Program-made: the position numbers and the translations under genes
Notes under the pieces: generated by a model
Told to the model about the DNA's origin: nothing
The model's input: the letters and a program-made list of their open reading frames with translations, nothing else
Database searches by the model: none
Shown here: in pieces, positions 8,289-15,405 of the stretch
Numbering within the stretch: position 1 is the first letter of the stretch
Layout: every line of letters begins with the position of its first letter
Assembly (NCBI RefSeq): GCF_014695915.1
Contig: NZ_JACJPF010000121.1
Coordinates: 1-42,369 of the forward strand
Direction: 5' to 3'
DNA: 42,369 bases
Origin: Trichocoleus sp. FACHB-40
GTDB lineage: Bacteria; Cyanobacteriota; Cyanobacteriia; Cyanobacteriales; FACHB-T130

Positions 8289-8663
8289 CTAATCGCGCCT
8301 CAGCCGCCGCAGTTCATCCTGTAGTGCTTGCACCTGTTGGCGCATAGTATCTACGTCCTGAGTTCCCGCCGATTTTGGCTCTTCATCCTCTGTGAGAATT
8401 TCAATCCGGCGCGGCTCTCCAGGGGTACTGCTGCTGCTGCTGTTTTGCTCAACGGTTGGCTGCTGGGCTTGTTTCATCATATCATCGACAAAACGACGGG
8501 CTTCGTCTGTTGTCATCTCGCCCTTTGCCACCATTTCGTCTGCCAGCTTTTGCGCTTGCGATCGCAAGCCCCCTAATGTCTCTCCGGCTTGCTCACCCGC
8601 TGAGGCAGCTAAACCTACTCCCAGGTAGAACGCTTTTTTAACAATATCTCCAAAACCAGGCAT
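8289..8663 (-). CDS. Phasin-like coiled-coil protein
   Basis: The 124-residue protein starts MPGFGDIVKKAFYLGVGLAASA, followed by a helical segment with KLADEMVAKGEMTTDEARRF, a low-complexity linker with SSSSS (about 75-80), and a C-terminal coiled coil (VDTMRQQVQALQDELRRLRR). This layout fits the phasin-like family whose members coat polyhydroxyalkanoate granules or act as small scaffolds; related cyanobacterial proteins lack a proven role. The frame is open further upstream to 8813, but that stretch runs into the SRP RNA region, and the ATG at 8663 is preceded by AAGGAG at a workable distance of 11 bases. A function in granule binding is only an inference. Confidence 0.65.
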   Translation of the reverse strand: MPGFGDIVKKAFYLGVGLAASAGEQAGETLGGLRSQAQKLADEMVAKGEMTTDEARRFVDDMMKQAQQPTVEQNSSSSSTPGEPRRIEILTEDEEPKSAGTQDVDTMRQQVQALQDELRRLRRD

Positions 8664-8770
8664 CGCAACCAGTCGCTCCTTGAAGAATCTGCAAGTATCT
8701 GCTGATTCCAGCATAAGCGTGAAACCAGGGAACTGCCCACCAATCTCCAGACTAAGCACTGGTGTTTCGG

Positions 8771-8783
8771 CACCGTTTCGGTG
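8771..8783 (-). terminator. Short hairpin at the 3' end of ffs
   Basis: CACCG (8771-8775) and CGGTG (8779-8783) make a 5-bp GC-rich hairpin with a 3-base loop right after the predicted 3' end of the SRP RNA on the minus strand. There is no T-run. It probably marks the RNA end. Confidence 0.5.
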
Positions 8784-8784
8784 T

Positions 8785-8878
8785 GACCCGGATTCCACGC
8801 CTATCGCAAGCATCCCGTGTTGCTGCTACCTTCCGGTCCTGACAAGGTTTGGGCGTTGCGATCGCATGGGTCCGGATC
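8785..8878 (-). ncRNA. ffs: Signal recognition particle RNA (4.5S type)
   Basis: On the minus strand the segment contains the highly conserved SRP apical domain: TTGTCAGGACCGGAAGGTAG followed by CAGCAACACG, with the GGAA tetraloop and the asymmetric loop that bind Ffh. Flanking halves pair to make the long stem: GATCCGGA with TCCGGGTC, CCCATGC with GCGTGG, ATCGCAA with TTGCGAT. The length, about 94 bases, fits the short bacterial form without the Alu domain. The RNA guides ribosomes translating membrane proteins, with Ffh and FtsY. It lies between the phasin-like gene and the yciI-like gene. The exact ends are estimated from pairing. Confidence 0.93.
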
Positions 8879-8920
8879 GTTTACAGCATAACATCATTTG
8901 CCGACAAGTGGAAAGCAATT

Positions 8921-9187
8921 TTATTGAACAACCACTCGCCATTCATAGAGTTCGTACTTGACACAGCCGTTTTGCACCAGCGGATCTTGAGCTACAATGG
9001 CTTGCGCTTCTTCCATTGAGGATGCTTCAAATAGCATCATGCCACCTCGTTTCTGTATCCAGTAACCGCTACGTGCTTGGTGTCCTTTGGCAATCAAATC
9101 CTGAATATAGGCTTTGTGCCCTGGTACAGATTTATCAAAGGTTGGTTTGTCTACTATGCCTTCTTCAATCTTTACAAACCAGGGCAT
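8921..9187 (-). CDS. YciI-like (YCII-related) protein
   Basis: The 88-residue protein matches the small alpha-beta dimeric YCII family: MPWFVKIEEGIVDKPTFDKSV at the start, the His of PGHKAYIQDLIAKG (about 23-36), a glycine-rich GGMMLFEA strand, and EEAQAIVAQDPLV with the conserved Asp-Pro. A His-Asp pair forms the putative active site in this family, but the reaction is unproven for most members. The ATG at 9187 is the natural start. Divergent from the 2H phosphoesterase gene across 61 AT-rich bases containing an ATATATATAT run (9210s), which probably holds both promoters. Confidence 0.85.
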   Translation of the reverse strand: MPWFVKIEEGIVDKPTFDKSVPGHKAYIQDLIAKGHQARSGYWIQKRGGMMLFEASSMEEAQAIVAQDPLVQNGCVKYELYEWRVVVQ

Positions 9188-9248
9188 CCACTTTCTTCCC
9201 TTGTATATCTATATATATATGTAAAGTAACTTACACCTAAAAAATTCC

Positions 9249-9803
9249 TTGGACAAAACAAAAAACCGCTTTTTTGTCGCTCTCTTGCCGCCGCAGGAGA
9301 TTCAGGACTACGTTACTGAAATTAAGCAGCACTTTGCTAGCGTCTATGCAAGCAGTGGCGCACTGAAGTCTCCCCCGCATATTACTCTGCAACCACCTTT
9401 TGAATGGTCGGTGGAGGCAGTGCCATCTTTAGAAGAGTCCTTGAAGACATTTGCCCTTCGTCATTCACCGATTCCCATTATCCTATCAGGGTTTGGAGCC
9501 TTTCCACCCCGCGTTATCTATATCAATGTCATCAAAACGCCAGAACTTATAGCTTTACAAGCCGATTTAAGAGCTTATTTGGAGGAAAACTTGGGAATTG
9601 CAGATTTATCCCAGAAGCGTCCTTTTGCTCCTCACATGACTATAGCCTTTAGAGACTTGACGCGGCAAAATTTTTATGGTGCGTGGACAGAATTTCAGCC
9701 CCAAACTTTGGATTTTAAGTTCACGCTTTCCCATCTTACGCTGCTGATTTATACAGGTCAGCGTTGGAATATTCACTCTTCATTACCTTTCTTGAGTGCC
9801 TGA
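9249..9803 (+). CDS. 2H phosphoesterase, LigT/ThpR (2'-5' RNA ligase) family
   Basis: The 184-residue protein has the two HxTx motifs that define 2H phosphoesterases: PPHITLQPPF (about 42-51) and FAPHMTIAF (about 126-134). Family members hydrolyse or form 2',3'-cyclic or 2'-5' phosphodiester bonds in RNA or small nucleotides. The start is a TTG at 9249, giving MDKTKNRFFVALLPP, which matches the family N-terminus (R-x-F-x-A-L-x-P); no ATG is near and I see no clear ribosome site. Substrate in cyanobacteria unknown. The following 263 bases have no gene and lead into the polysaccharide locus. Confidence 0.85.
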   Translation: MDKTKNRFFVALLPPQEIQDYVTEIKQHFASVYASSGALKSPPHITLQPPFEWSVEAVPSLEESLKTFALRHSPIPIILSGFGAFPPRVIYINVIKTPELIALQADLRAYLEENLGIADLSQKRPFAPHMTIAFRDLTRQNFYGAWTEFQPQTLDFKFTLSHLTLLIYTGQRWNIHSSLPFLSA

Positions 9804-10066
9804 ACTGCAACTGGCAAAAGAGTTTTGACGGGGGTAGTTTTTGGAACAGATGGGAGCGCCAGCTTCTGGAAGTGTCCTAGTTCCAGCAACAAAGCGTGCT
9901 TTTACGTGAAAATACTTAGTCTTAACAAAAACTTTAAATCTACCTTAGTTCATAATGCTGAACATATTTAACCTGCCTCAGGGTAGAGGCGCTGATGGCT
10001 TGTCGGATTGTAGTCTGGGAATGTAACTGTGTCCAAGCAAGTATAATTGCTGAGTGAGAGGGGTCA

Positions 10067-10864
10067 ATGCAAAAAGTTAATGTATTGAATGTATCCATTG
10101 ACAACTTATCAAAATCAGAATTACTAGAAAAGCTGGATTCATCCGGTGGTATCGTATTTACGCCTAATGTAGATCACCTGATTAAGTTACAAAACGATAG
10201 AGATTTTTATAAGGCGTATAATATTGCCACTTACAAAGTGTGTGATAGCCAAATAGTGATGTATGCCTCCAAGTTTTTAGGCACACCTCTTAAAGAAAAG
10301 CTTTCCGGTTCGGATCTGTTTCCAGCTTTCTACACGTACAACAAAGATAACGAAAACGTTAAGATTTTCTTACTAGGGGCTGCCGAAGGCGTAGCTAGTA
10401 AAGCTCAACAACAAATTAATAATCAAGTGGGGAGAGAGATTATAATCGCTTCATATTCCCCCTCTTTTGGATTTGAAAGAAACGAAGAAGAATGTTTAAA
10501 AATTGTTGACATGATTAACAAGTCAGGCGCTACAACTTTGGCAATAGGGGTTGGTGCGCCTAAGCAAGAGAAGTGGATTTTAAAGTATAGAAATAAGTTG
10601 CCACAAATAAAAGTATTTTTGTCAATAGGTGCTTCTCTTGACTTTGAAGCAGGCAATAAACAACGCTCTCCCAAATGGATGAGTGATGTTGGCTTAGAGT
10701 GGTTGCATAGACTTTTATCCGAGCCTCAAAGGCTATGGAAGAGATATTTAATAGACGACCTTCCCTTTTTCTGGTTGATTTTAAAACAAAAGATGAATCT
10801 TTATAAGACACCATTTAGAAAAGACAAGAACTCTATGAGGTTGGAACGCATTAAGTGGGAATAA
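10067..10864 (+). CDS. WecG/TagA/CpsF family glycosyltransferase (GT26)
   Basis: Members add a sugar, often ManNAc, ManNAcA or glucose, to a lipid-linked first sugar on undecaprenyl diphosphate at the inner face of the membrane. The 265-residue protein has the family landmarks: TPNVDHL (32-38), an Asp (D60) in YKVCDSQIVMYAS where the catalytic Asp lies, SGSDLF (80-85), GVGAPKQEKW (161-170) and the C-terminal QRSPKWMSDVGLEWLHRLLS patch that holds it to the membrane. A GAGAGGGG ribosome site precedes ATG 10067. It is the only plus-strand glycosyltransferase and faces a GT4 gene across a strong terminator. Acts early in repeat-unit assembly, by family inference. Confidence 0.9.
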   Translation: MQKVNVLNVSIDNLSKSELLEKLDSSGGIVFTPNVDHLIKLQNDRDFYKAYNIATYKVCDSQIVMYASKFLGTPLKEKLSGSDLFPAFYTYNKDNENVKIFLLGAAEGVASKAQQQINNQVGREIIIASYSPSFGFERNEEECLKIVDMINKSGATTLAIGVGAPKQEKWILKYRNKLPQIKVFLSIGASLDFEAGNKQRSPKWMSDVGLEWLHRLLSEPQRLWKRYLIDDLPFFWLILKQKMNLYKTPFRKDKNSMRLERIKWE

Positions 10865-10898
10865 GCTTTTGTTCCCTGCATTGTGTCTCTATAAAAAT

Positions 10899-10943
10899 TT
10901 AACGGTAATGGCAGACAGTGGGACTATCTGCCATTACCGTTAA
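10899..10943. terminator. Bidirectional terminator between convergent glycosyltransferases
   Basis: TTAACGGTAATGGCAGA (10899-10915) and TCTGCCATTACCGTTAA (10927-10943) form a perfect 17-bp stem, extended by AGT/ACT after one mismatch. It lies 34 bases past the WecG-family stop and 33 bases before the facing GT4 stop. Confidence 0.85.
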
Positions 10944-10975
10944 TAAAGTCAGAATTATTTTCAGTAATTCAGTTA

Positions 10976-12289
10976 TTAAACATCGTCTAATGGCATCCCA
11001 AAGTTGGGTTTATCAGTCCTAGATTTAAGAACCCATCGATATACCTCAAGGGTTTGCCGAGCTTTAGCATCCCAAGTGAAATGGGTTAAAACGCGATCGC
11101 GGGCGCGTTCTCCCATTTCAGCGATAATACTGGGATCGGCAATTAAACGGCTGAGGATTTCACGGAAACGCGCCACAATTTCCGCTCTCGAACCCATTGG
11201 AACGGTGTAGCCTGTGGATTTAGTAACAAGTTCGCCGGGACCCCCATAGTCCACTACAATCGGCACCAGCCCCATCATCATTGCCTCAACTACCACAGCA
11301 CCACCGAACTCACGAATGCTGGGAAACCCCAACAAGTCAGCATTAGCGAGTCGTTCTTGGACGCGGGCGTGTTCCACGTGTCCGGCTAGTTCTACACCAC
11401 TTTCCATTTTCTCCTGCTTGAGGAGTGCCTTGAGCTTGGGCATATCCGGACCGTCACCGACAATCTCCACTGTCAACTCACCCGCCCGAATTAATGGTGC
11501 CGCTGCTTCGAGGAGGATATCAGCTCCTTTGTACGGTACAATACGACCGACAAAGATTACCTTGAGGGGGGGCGACGCTTGGCGAGTACGTTGCAGGGTG
11601 AACCGTTCCGGAGCGATCGCATTTTCCGGAATATACACGCACTTGTCCCGGTACTGGGCAGGAATCTGGTTCCAAGTGGAGCGGGAGCCAATGGCGATCG
11701 CACTAGCGTATTTTCGAGTAGAGCCGTATCCAGGTAGCAACTTGTACGCCCATCTGATATAAGAAAGCCACTCCTTCTCCTCGCGTCGCGTTGCCTCAAA
11801 CTCCTTGGGCCAAGGCAAACCGCCATTCAGCGGTCCCAGCACAAAGGGCACTCCTACCCGGTGACACTTTTGCGCCAGCAGACTTGGGATGGTTGGACTC
11901 AGTGGCGTGAGGCGGTGAACAATGTCGAACTTCCCATCAGTAATCTGTTGACCAAACTCGCGCCAGATTAAATGTTCAAAGTAGTAATAGGTGAAAGTAG
12001 ACAAGGCAGTTACCATAGTCCAGCCTTTATTGTGGCCACCGCGCAGCAAGGAACTAAGGCGCTTGATCGGCTCATGCACCTGTCCGGTGTCAATGGCTGT
12101 GAAGTCCTTTCCTTCAACGCATCCCTCACGGACAAATGCCTCGCGGTTGTAGCTTTGGGTGGCTATATGCGCGTCACTCAGCTTAGCAATGGCTCGGCTG
12201 TGCAACCAGCCTACAAGCGGCACACTTATCCAATCAGGGTTCGCAGATTCTGCAATCAGCAATACACGGGGACGGGTCAAAGGCTCCAT
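10976..12289 (-). CDS. GT4-type glycosyltransferase
   Basis: A GT-B fold enzyme of 437 residues that transfers a sugar from an activated donor to a growing glycan, probably at the cytoplasmic membrane face. The C-terminal half carries the donor-binding signatures: FVGRIVPYKG with Arg249 and Lys254, EIVGDGP (275-281), and the EX7E motif in EFGGAVVVEAMMMG (Glu327, Glu335). The N-terminal half has the GGLPW loop and an His-Arg in IVHRLTPLSP typical of the acceptor side. Longer than most GT4 (about 380). Not a duplicate of the other GT4 genes here. It faces the SGNH gene across a 386-base divergent gap, so it has its own promoter. GC content looks higher than in the neighbouring acyltransferase genes. 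Confidence 0.85.
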   Translation of the reverse strand: MEPLTRPRVLLIAESANPDWISVPLVGWLHSRAIAKLSDAHIATQSYNREAFVREGCVEGKDFTAIDTGQVHEPIKRLSSLLRGGHNKGWTMVTALSTFTYYYFEHLIWREFGQQITDGKFDIVHRLTPLSPTIPSLLAQKCHRVGVPFVLGPLNGGLPWPKEFEATRREEKEWLSYIRWAYKLLPGYGSTRKYASAIAIGSRSTWNQIPAQYRDKCVYIPENAIAPERFTLQRTRQASPPLKVIFVGRIVPYKGADILLEAAAPLIRAGELTVEIVGDGPDMPKLKALLKQEKMESGVELAGHVEHARVQERLANADLLGFPSIREFGGAVVVEAMMMGLVPIVVDYGGPGELVTKSTGYTVPMGSRAEIVARFREILSRLIADPSIIAEMGERARDRVLTHFTWDAKARQTLEVYRWVLKSRTDKPNFGMPLDDV

Positions 12290-12675
12290 TACTGGTACTC
12301 GCTATCTAAAAGTAATCGGTCTGTAAGAGGCTTGTAGAGTTTTGCTGCTTTCAGAGGCACCCAAGTGAGCGATAAATTTCCTATGACAAGTTACACCTGA
12401 TTCCCTAGCTTAGATTTGCTTGAGTCGGAACCTAAGTTTTATGTATTTGAAATACATTACAGTGTTTTTACATACAATGCCGAATTCTTTACACAATCTT
12501 TATATATTATACTTAATTAAAGTTTTAGAATAATGCCAAGATGATGGAATAACATAGTCGGCAACTGCTACCGTCAACTTAAAACACGTAAGTATATAGA
12601 ATTAAGCAAATAATTTAACTACCATCGATTTCATAAATAAGGGATTTCAGAACTAAAAAGCGGTGAGAAAATAAA
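12290..12675. promoter_or_regulatory. AT-rich divergent promoter region
   Basis: These 386 bases separate the minus-strand GT4 gene from the plus-strand SGNH-acyltransferase pair and so must hold promoters for both. The right half is very AT-rich (for example around 12470-12540, with TATATATTATACTT). I see no gene, no strong dyad, and cannot assign boxes. Confidence 0.4.
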
Positions 12676-13728
12676 ATGAAGCTGATTTTAAAGACTTTTG
12701 CATCCCTACTCTCAGCGTTAGTTTTATGGGAAATTATTTTATCAAATTCAGTAGTAAAAAATTCTGGATTTATCAATCATCCCGTATTAGGAAGGATTAA
12801 TAAGGCAGGCATCGCTGTCCAAGGTGAAGAAGGATTTAGTAGAATAAAATTAAACAACCTGGGAATGAGGGGAGGAGATATCTCACAAAAACAAAAAAAT
12901 GAACATAGAGTGCTTATTTTAGGTGACTCCTATACAAAAGCAGTTCAGGTTTCCGACAATAAAACTTACAGTTATTTACTGCAAAAAGAAATCAAGAATA
13001 AATTAAAATTAAACTTTAATACTATCAATGCTGGTAGAGACGGTGCTTCTCCAGCTTATTATATTCATTTGGCAAACTTCTATGATTCTGAAATTCAGCC
13101 AGATAGTGTAGTCATACAACTCGTAGATCAAGATTTTACAGAAGATATTTTAGATAAAGCAAAGCAATTTCATGTTGTCAAAAAAGCTAATACTTTTCAA
13201 ACAGTATATGTTGATGAATTTTATAGTGACAATGCTTTATCTCGATTATTTTTGCAAAAATTTCCGAAGCTTAGCTTTATGGTCGAATACTCAGTTTTAC
13301 GAGTAGGTGGAAACAACTTTAAAAAAGCGATGGCGGCTAAACCAACTCATAATAATCCAGAGGAATCTAAAGTAGAAAAAAAACCATCGCCAGATTACGA
13401 TGAGGTTATAGATTGGACACTAAAAACCCTTAAGGATAAATACCCAAATTTAGTAATTTTGTACTTACCGAGCATTGATAATTATGCTGATATAACAAAT
13501 GAAAAACCAACTAAAATTGAAAGAAGTTTAAATAAACTTGCAGCAAAGAATAATATGAACTTTATAAATATGAGAGAGGATTTTCTTAACTATTATCATA
13601 CATATTACAAACCTGCTCATGGATTTAACAATACAATCCTGGGAGGAAGAGGACACATCAATGAAATAGGCCACGAATTAAGTGCTAAGCGCCTGGCAAA
13701 TATTTTTGAAGAGAGGATACTAAAATGA
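12676..13728 (+). CDS. SGNH/GDSL hydrolase-like protein paired with an MBOAT acyltransferase (AlgJ/AlgX-like role)
   Basis: The 350-residue protein starts with one hydrophobic segment (about 4-24, signal anchor), so the rest is probably outside the cytoplasmic membrane. It has the SGNH block I with Ser85 (VLILGDSYTKAVQV, 79-92), an Asn-Ala-Gly turn (NAGRDGASPAYY, 118-129) in place of blocks II/III, and a C-terminal GHINEIGHELSAKR (326-339) with the block V His. Where many relatives have Asp-Gly-His this one has Arg-Gly-His, so the catalytic dyad may differ. The stop overlaps the start of the MBOAT gene (ATGA), the arrangement of alginate and other O-acetylation pairs: the MBOAT exports the acyl group and the SGNH partner places it on the glycan. 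Strongly AT-rich compared with neighbours, possibly acquired. Confidence 0.8.
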   Translation: MKLILKTFASLLSALVLWEIILSNSVVKNSGFINHPVLGRINKAGIAVQGEEGFSRIKLNNLGMRGGDISQKQKNEHRVLILGDSYTKAVQVSDNKTYSYLLQKEIKNKLKLNFNTINAGRDGASPAYYIHLANFYDSEIQPDSVVIQLVDQDFTEDILDKAKQFHVVKKANTFQTVYVDEFYSDNALSRLFLQKFPKLSFMVEYSVLRVGGNNFKKAMAAKPTHNNPEESKVEKKPSPDYDEVIDWTLKTLKDKYPNLVILYLPSIDNYADITNEKPTKIERSLNKLAAKNNMNFINMREDFLNYYHTYYKPAHGFNNTILGGRGHINEIGHELSAKRLANIFEERILK

Positions 13729-15218
13729 TATTTTCAAGCGTGGAATTCTTAGTATTTTTTGTCATAGTCCTATTCTTAATGATACTTGTTAAATCAAGTC
13801 GCATTAAACGAGGAATTCTTCTGGTAGCAAGTTACTATTTTTATGCTTATTGGGACTACAGATTTGCCTTGTTAATGTTTGGTATGACTTATTTCAACTA
13901 TTATGCAGGGTTGAAAATGGAATCTAGCCAAACCCCAAAAAGTAAAAAAGACTGGCTAATAATAAGTTTAGTATTCAACTTGGGGGTTTTAGGTTTTTTT
14001 AAGTATTTTAATTTTTTTATTGATTCAACTAATGTATTATTAAACCCGCTTAACGTCAAACTGCCTTTTCTGAATATCCTACTTCCAGTAGGGATATCGT
14101 TCATTACCTTCGAGGTGATGAGTTATACGATTGATATTTATCGCAATATTAACAAATCAGCTAAAAGTTTTTGGGATTTTGCATTATTGGTGGCTTTCTT
14201 TCCACATTTGATAGCAGGCCCAATTTTAAAACCAAAGCAATTTCTGCCTGAGATAGAAGAAGACGTTATTATAAAACGGGAAAATTTAATATATGGGTTT
14301 CAAATATTTTTACTTGGCTTAGTCAGAAAAGTATTTATTGCTGACAGATTAGCACTTTTTGTAGATCCGGTTTTTCAAAGTCCGCAAGCTTATAGTTCGA
14401 TGACACTTTGGTTTGCTGTCATAGCTTACGCTATTCAAATTTATTGCGATTTTTGTGGTTACACAGATATGGCCATTGGAGTGGCAAAATGTTTAGGTTT
14501 TGACATTCCAAAAAACTTTGACGTTCCCTACATTTCTCGCAGCGTCACGGAATTCTGGCGCAGATGGCATATCTCTCTTTCTACGTGGTTGAGAGACTAT
14601 TTGTACATTCCATTAGGTGGAAATCGGAAAGGAAAGCAAAGACAGTATTTTAACCTTTTCGTTACCATGTTACTAGGCGGATTGTGGCATGGAGCTAGTT
14701 GGAATTTTGTTGCCTGGGGTGGGTTGCACGGCATAGGCTTGGCGATTCACAAGATGTATATGGAGCGTGTACAAAAAGAACCCAAGATAAGCAAGCAAGC
14801 TGAATTAGATGTGAAACGCCCAGTTTTAGGATCGGCTGAACAGGTAACTACTCTGGGATTTTTTAGACCCAGCTACTTAACATCATATTTATACAACGTT
14901 TTAGCTTGGTTTGTAACCTTTACCTTTGTATGCGTGACCTGGGTTTTCTTTAGATCAACAGATTTCTCCATTTCATTACTCATTCTTCAAAAAATGTTTT
15001 TTCTGGCAAATCCAGCAGGAATCCCGTGGTATTCAAATTCTTTAATTATGACTATTCCTGCTTTAATTGTTTGCGATTATGTAGGAAACCAATTAAATAA
15101 AGGCGTTAAACTAAAACTAAATAGATTTAGAGAGCTGTTTGTGGTATTTTTTATCGTATTGGGCTTAATTTTCTTAGCCCCTCAAAATCCTTCTCCCTTC
15201 ATTTACTTCCAATTTTAA
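13725..15218 (+). CDS. MBOAT O-acyltransferase, AlgI-like
   Basis: The 497-residue membrane protein has about ten to twelve helices and the MBOAT signatures: VGISFITFE (122-130), FWRRWHISLSTWLRDYLYIP (277-296) and LLGGLWHGASWNF (316-328), whose His322 is the invariant catalytic residue. Length matches AlgI/PatA/DltB-like polysaccharide acetylases. It moves acetyl (or another acyl) groups across the cytoplasmic membrane for glycan O-acylation, working with the overlapping SGNH gene upstream. An unusual hydrophilic insert lies near 342-372. Low GC, with A/T-ending codons. A convergent terminator at 15344-15378 separates it from the GH74 gene. Confidence 0.92.
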   Translation: MIFSSVEFLVFFVIVLFLMILVKSSRIKRGILLVASYYFYAYWDYRFALLMFGMTYFNYYAGLKMESSQTPKSKKDWLIISLVFNLGVLGFFKYFNFFIDSTNVLLNPLNVKLPFLNILLPVGISFITFEVMSYTIDIYRNINKSAKSFWDFALLVAFFPHLIAGPILKPKQFLPEIEEDVIIKRENLIYGFQIFLLGLVRKVFIADRLALFVDPVFQSPQAYSSMTLWFAVIAYAIQIYCDFCGYTDMAIGVAKCLGFDIPKNFDVPYISRSVTEFWRRWHISLSTWLRDYLYIPLGGNRKGKQRQYFNLFVTMLLGGLWHGASWNFVAWGGLHGIGLAIHKMYMERVQKEPKISKQAELDVKRPVLGSAEQVTTLGFFRPSYLTSYLYNVLAWFVTFTFVCVTWVFFRSTDFSISLLILQKMFFLANPAGIPWYSNSLIMTIPALIVCDYVGNQLNKGVKLKLNRFRELFVVFFIVLGLIFLAPQNPSPFIYFQF

Positions 15219-15343
15219 ATTCTCCGGATGGGGTAGTTTTCGCTGCCCTCCTGCTCAAAAATAACTTTGAGGGGGCGCGATATCTAAGAAAATTATTACA
15301 GCGGGAATTGGCGACTCGCGCGATCGCGTTTTTCACACTATAT

Positions 15344-15378
15344 ACACCCACTTGTCACGGTACTGGACAAGTGGGTGT
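15344..15378. terminator. Bidirectional terminator between MBOAT and GH74-like genes
   Basis: ACACCCACTTGTC (15344-15356) and GACAAGTGGGTGT (15366-15378) form a perfect 13-bp stem with a 9-base loop between convergent genes. A smaller CTCAAA/TTTGAG hairpin (15254-15271) lies nearer the MBOAT stop. Confidence 0.85.
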
Positions 15379-15405
15379 GTTCAGTAAAATAGACCAACTG
15401 CTGCT

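Noticed and set aside
11316-11762. 148-codon plus-strand frame inside the GT4 gene
   Set aside because: Antisense shadow of a GC-rich coding region with a Ser/Arg/Pro-rich composition.
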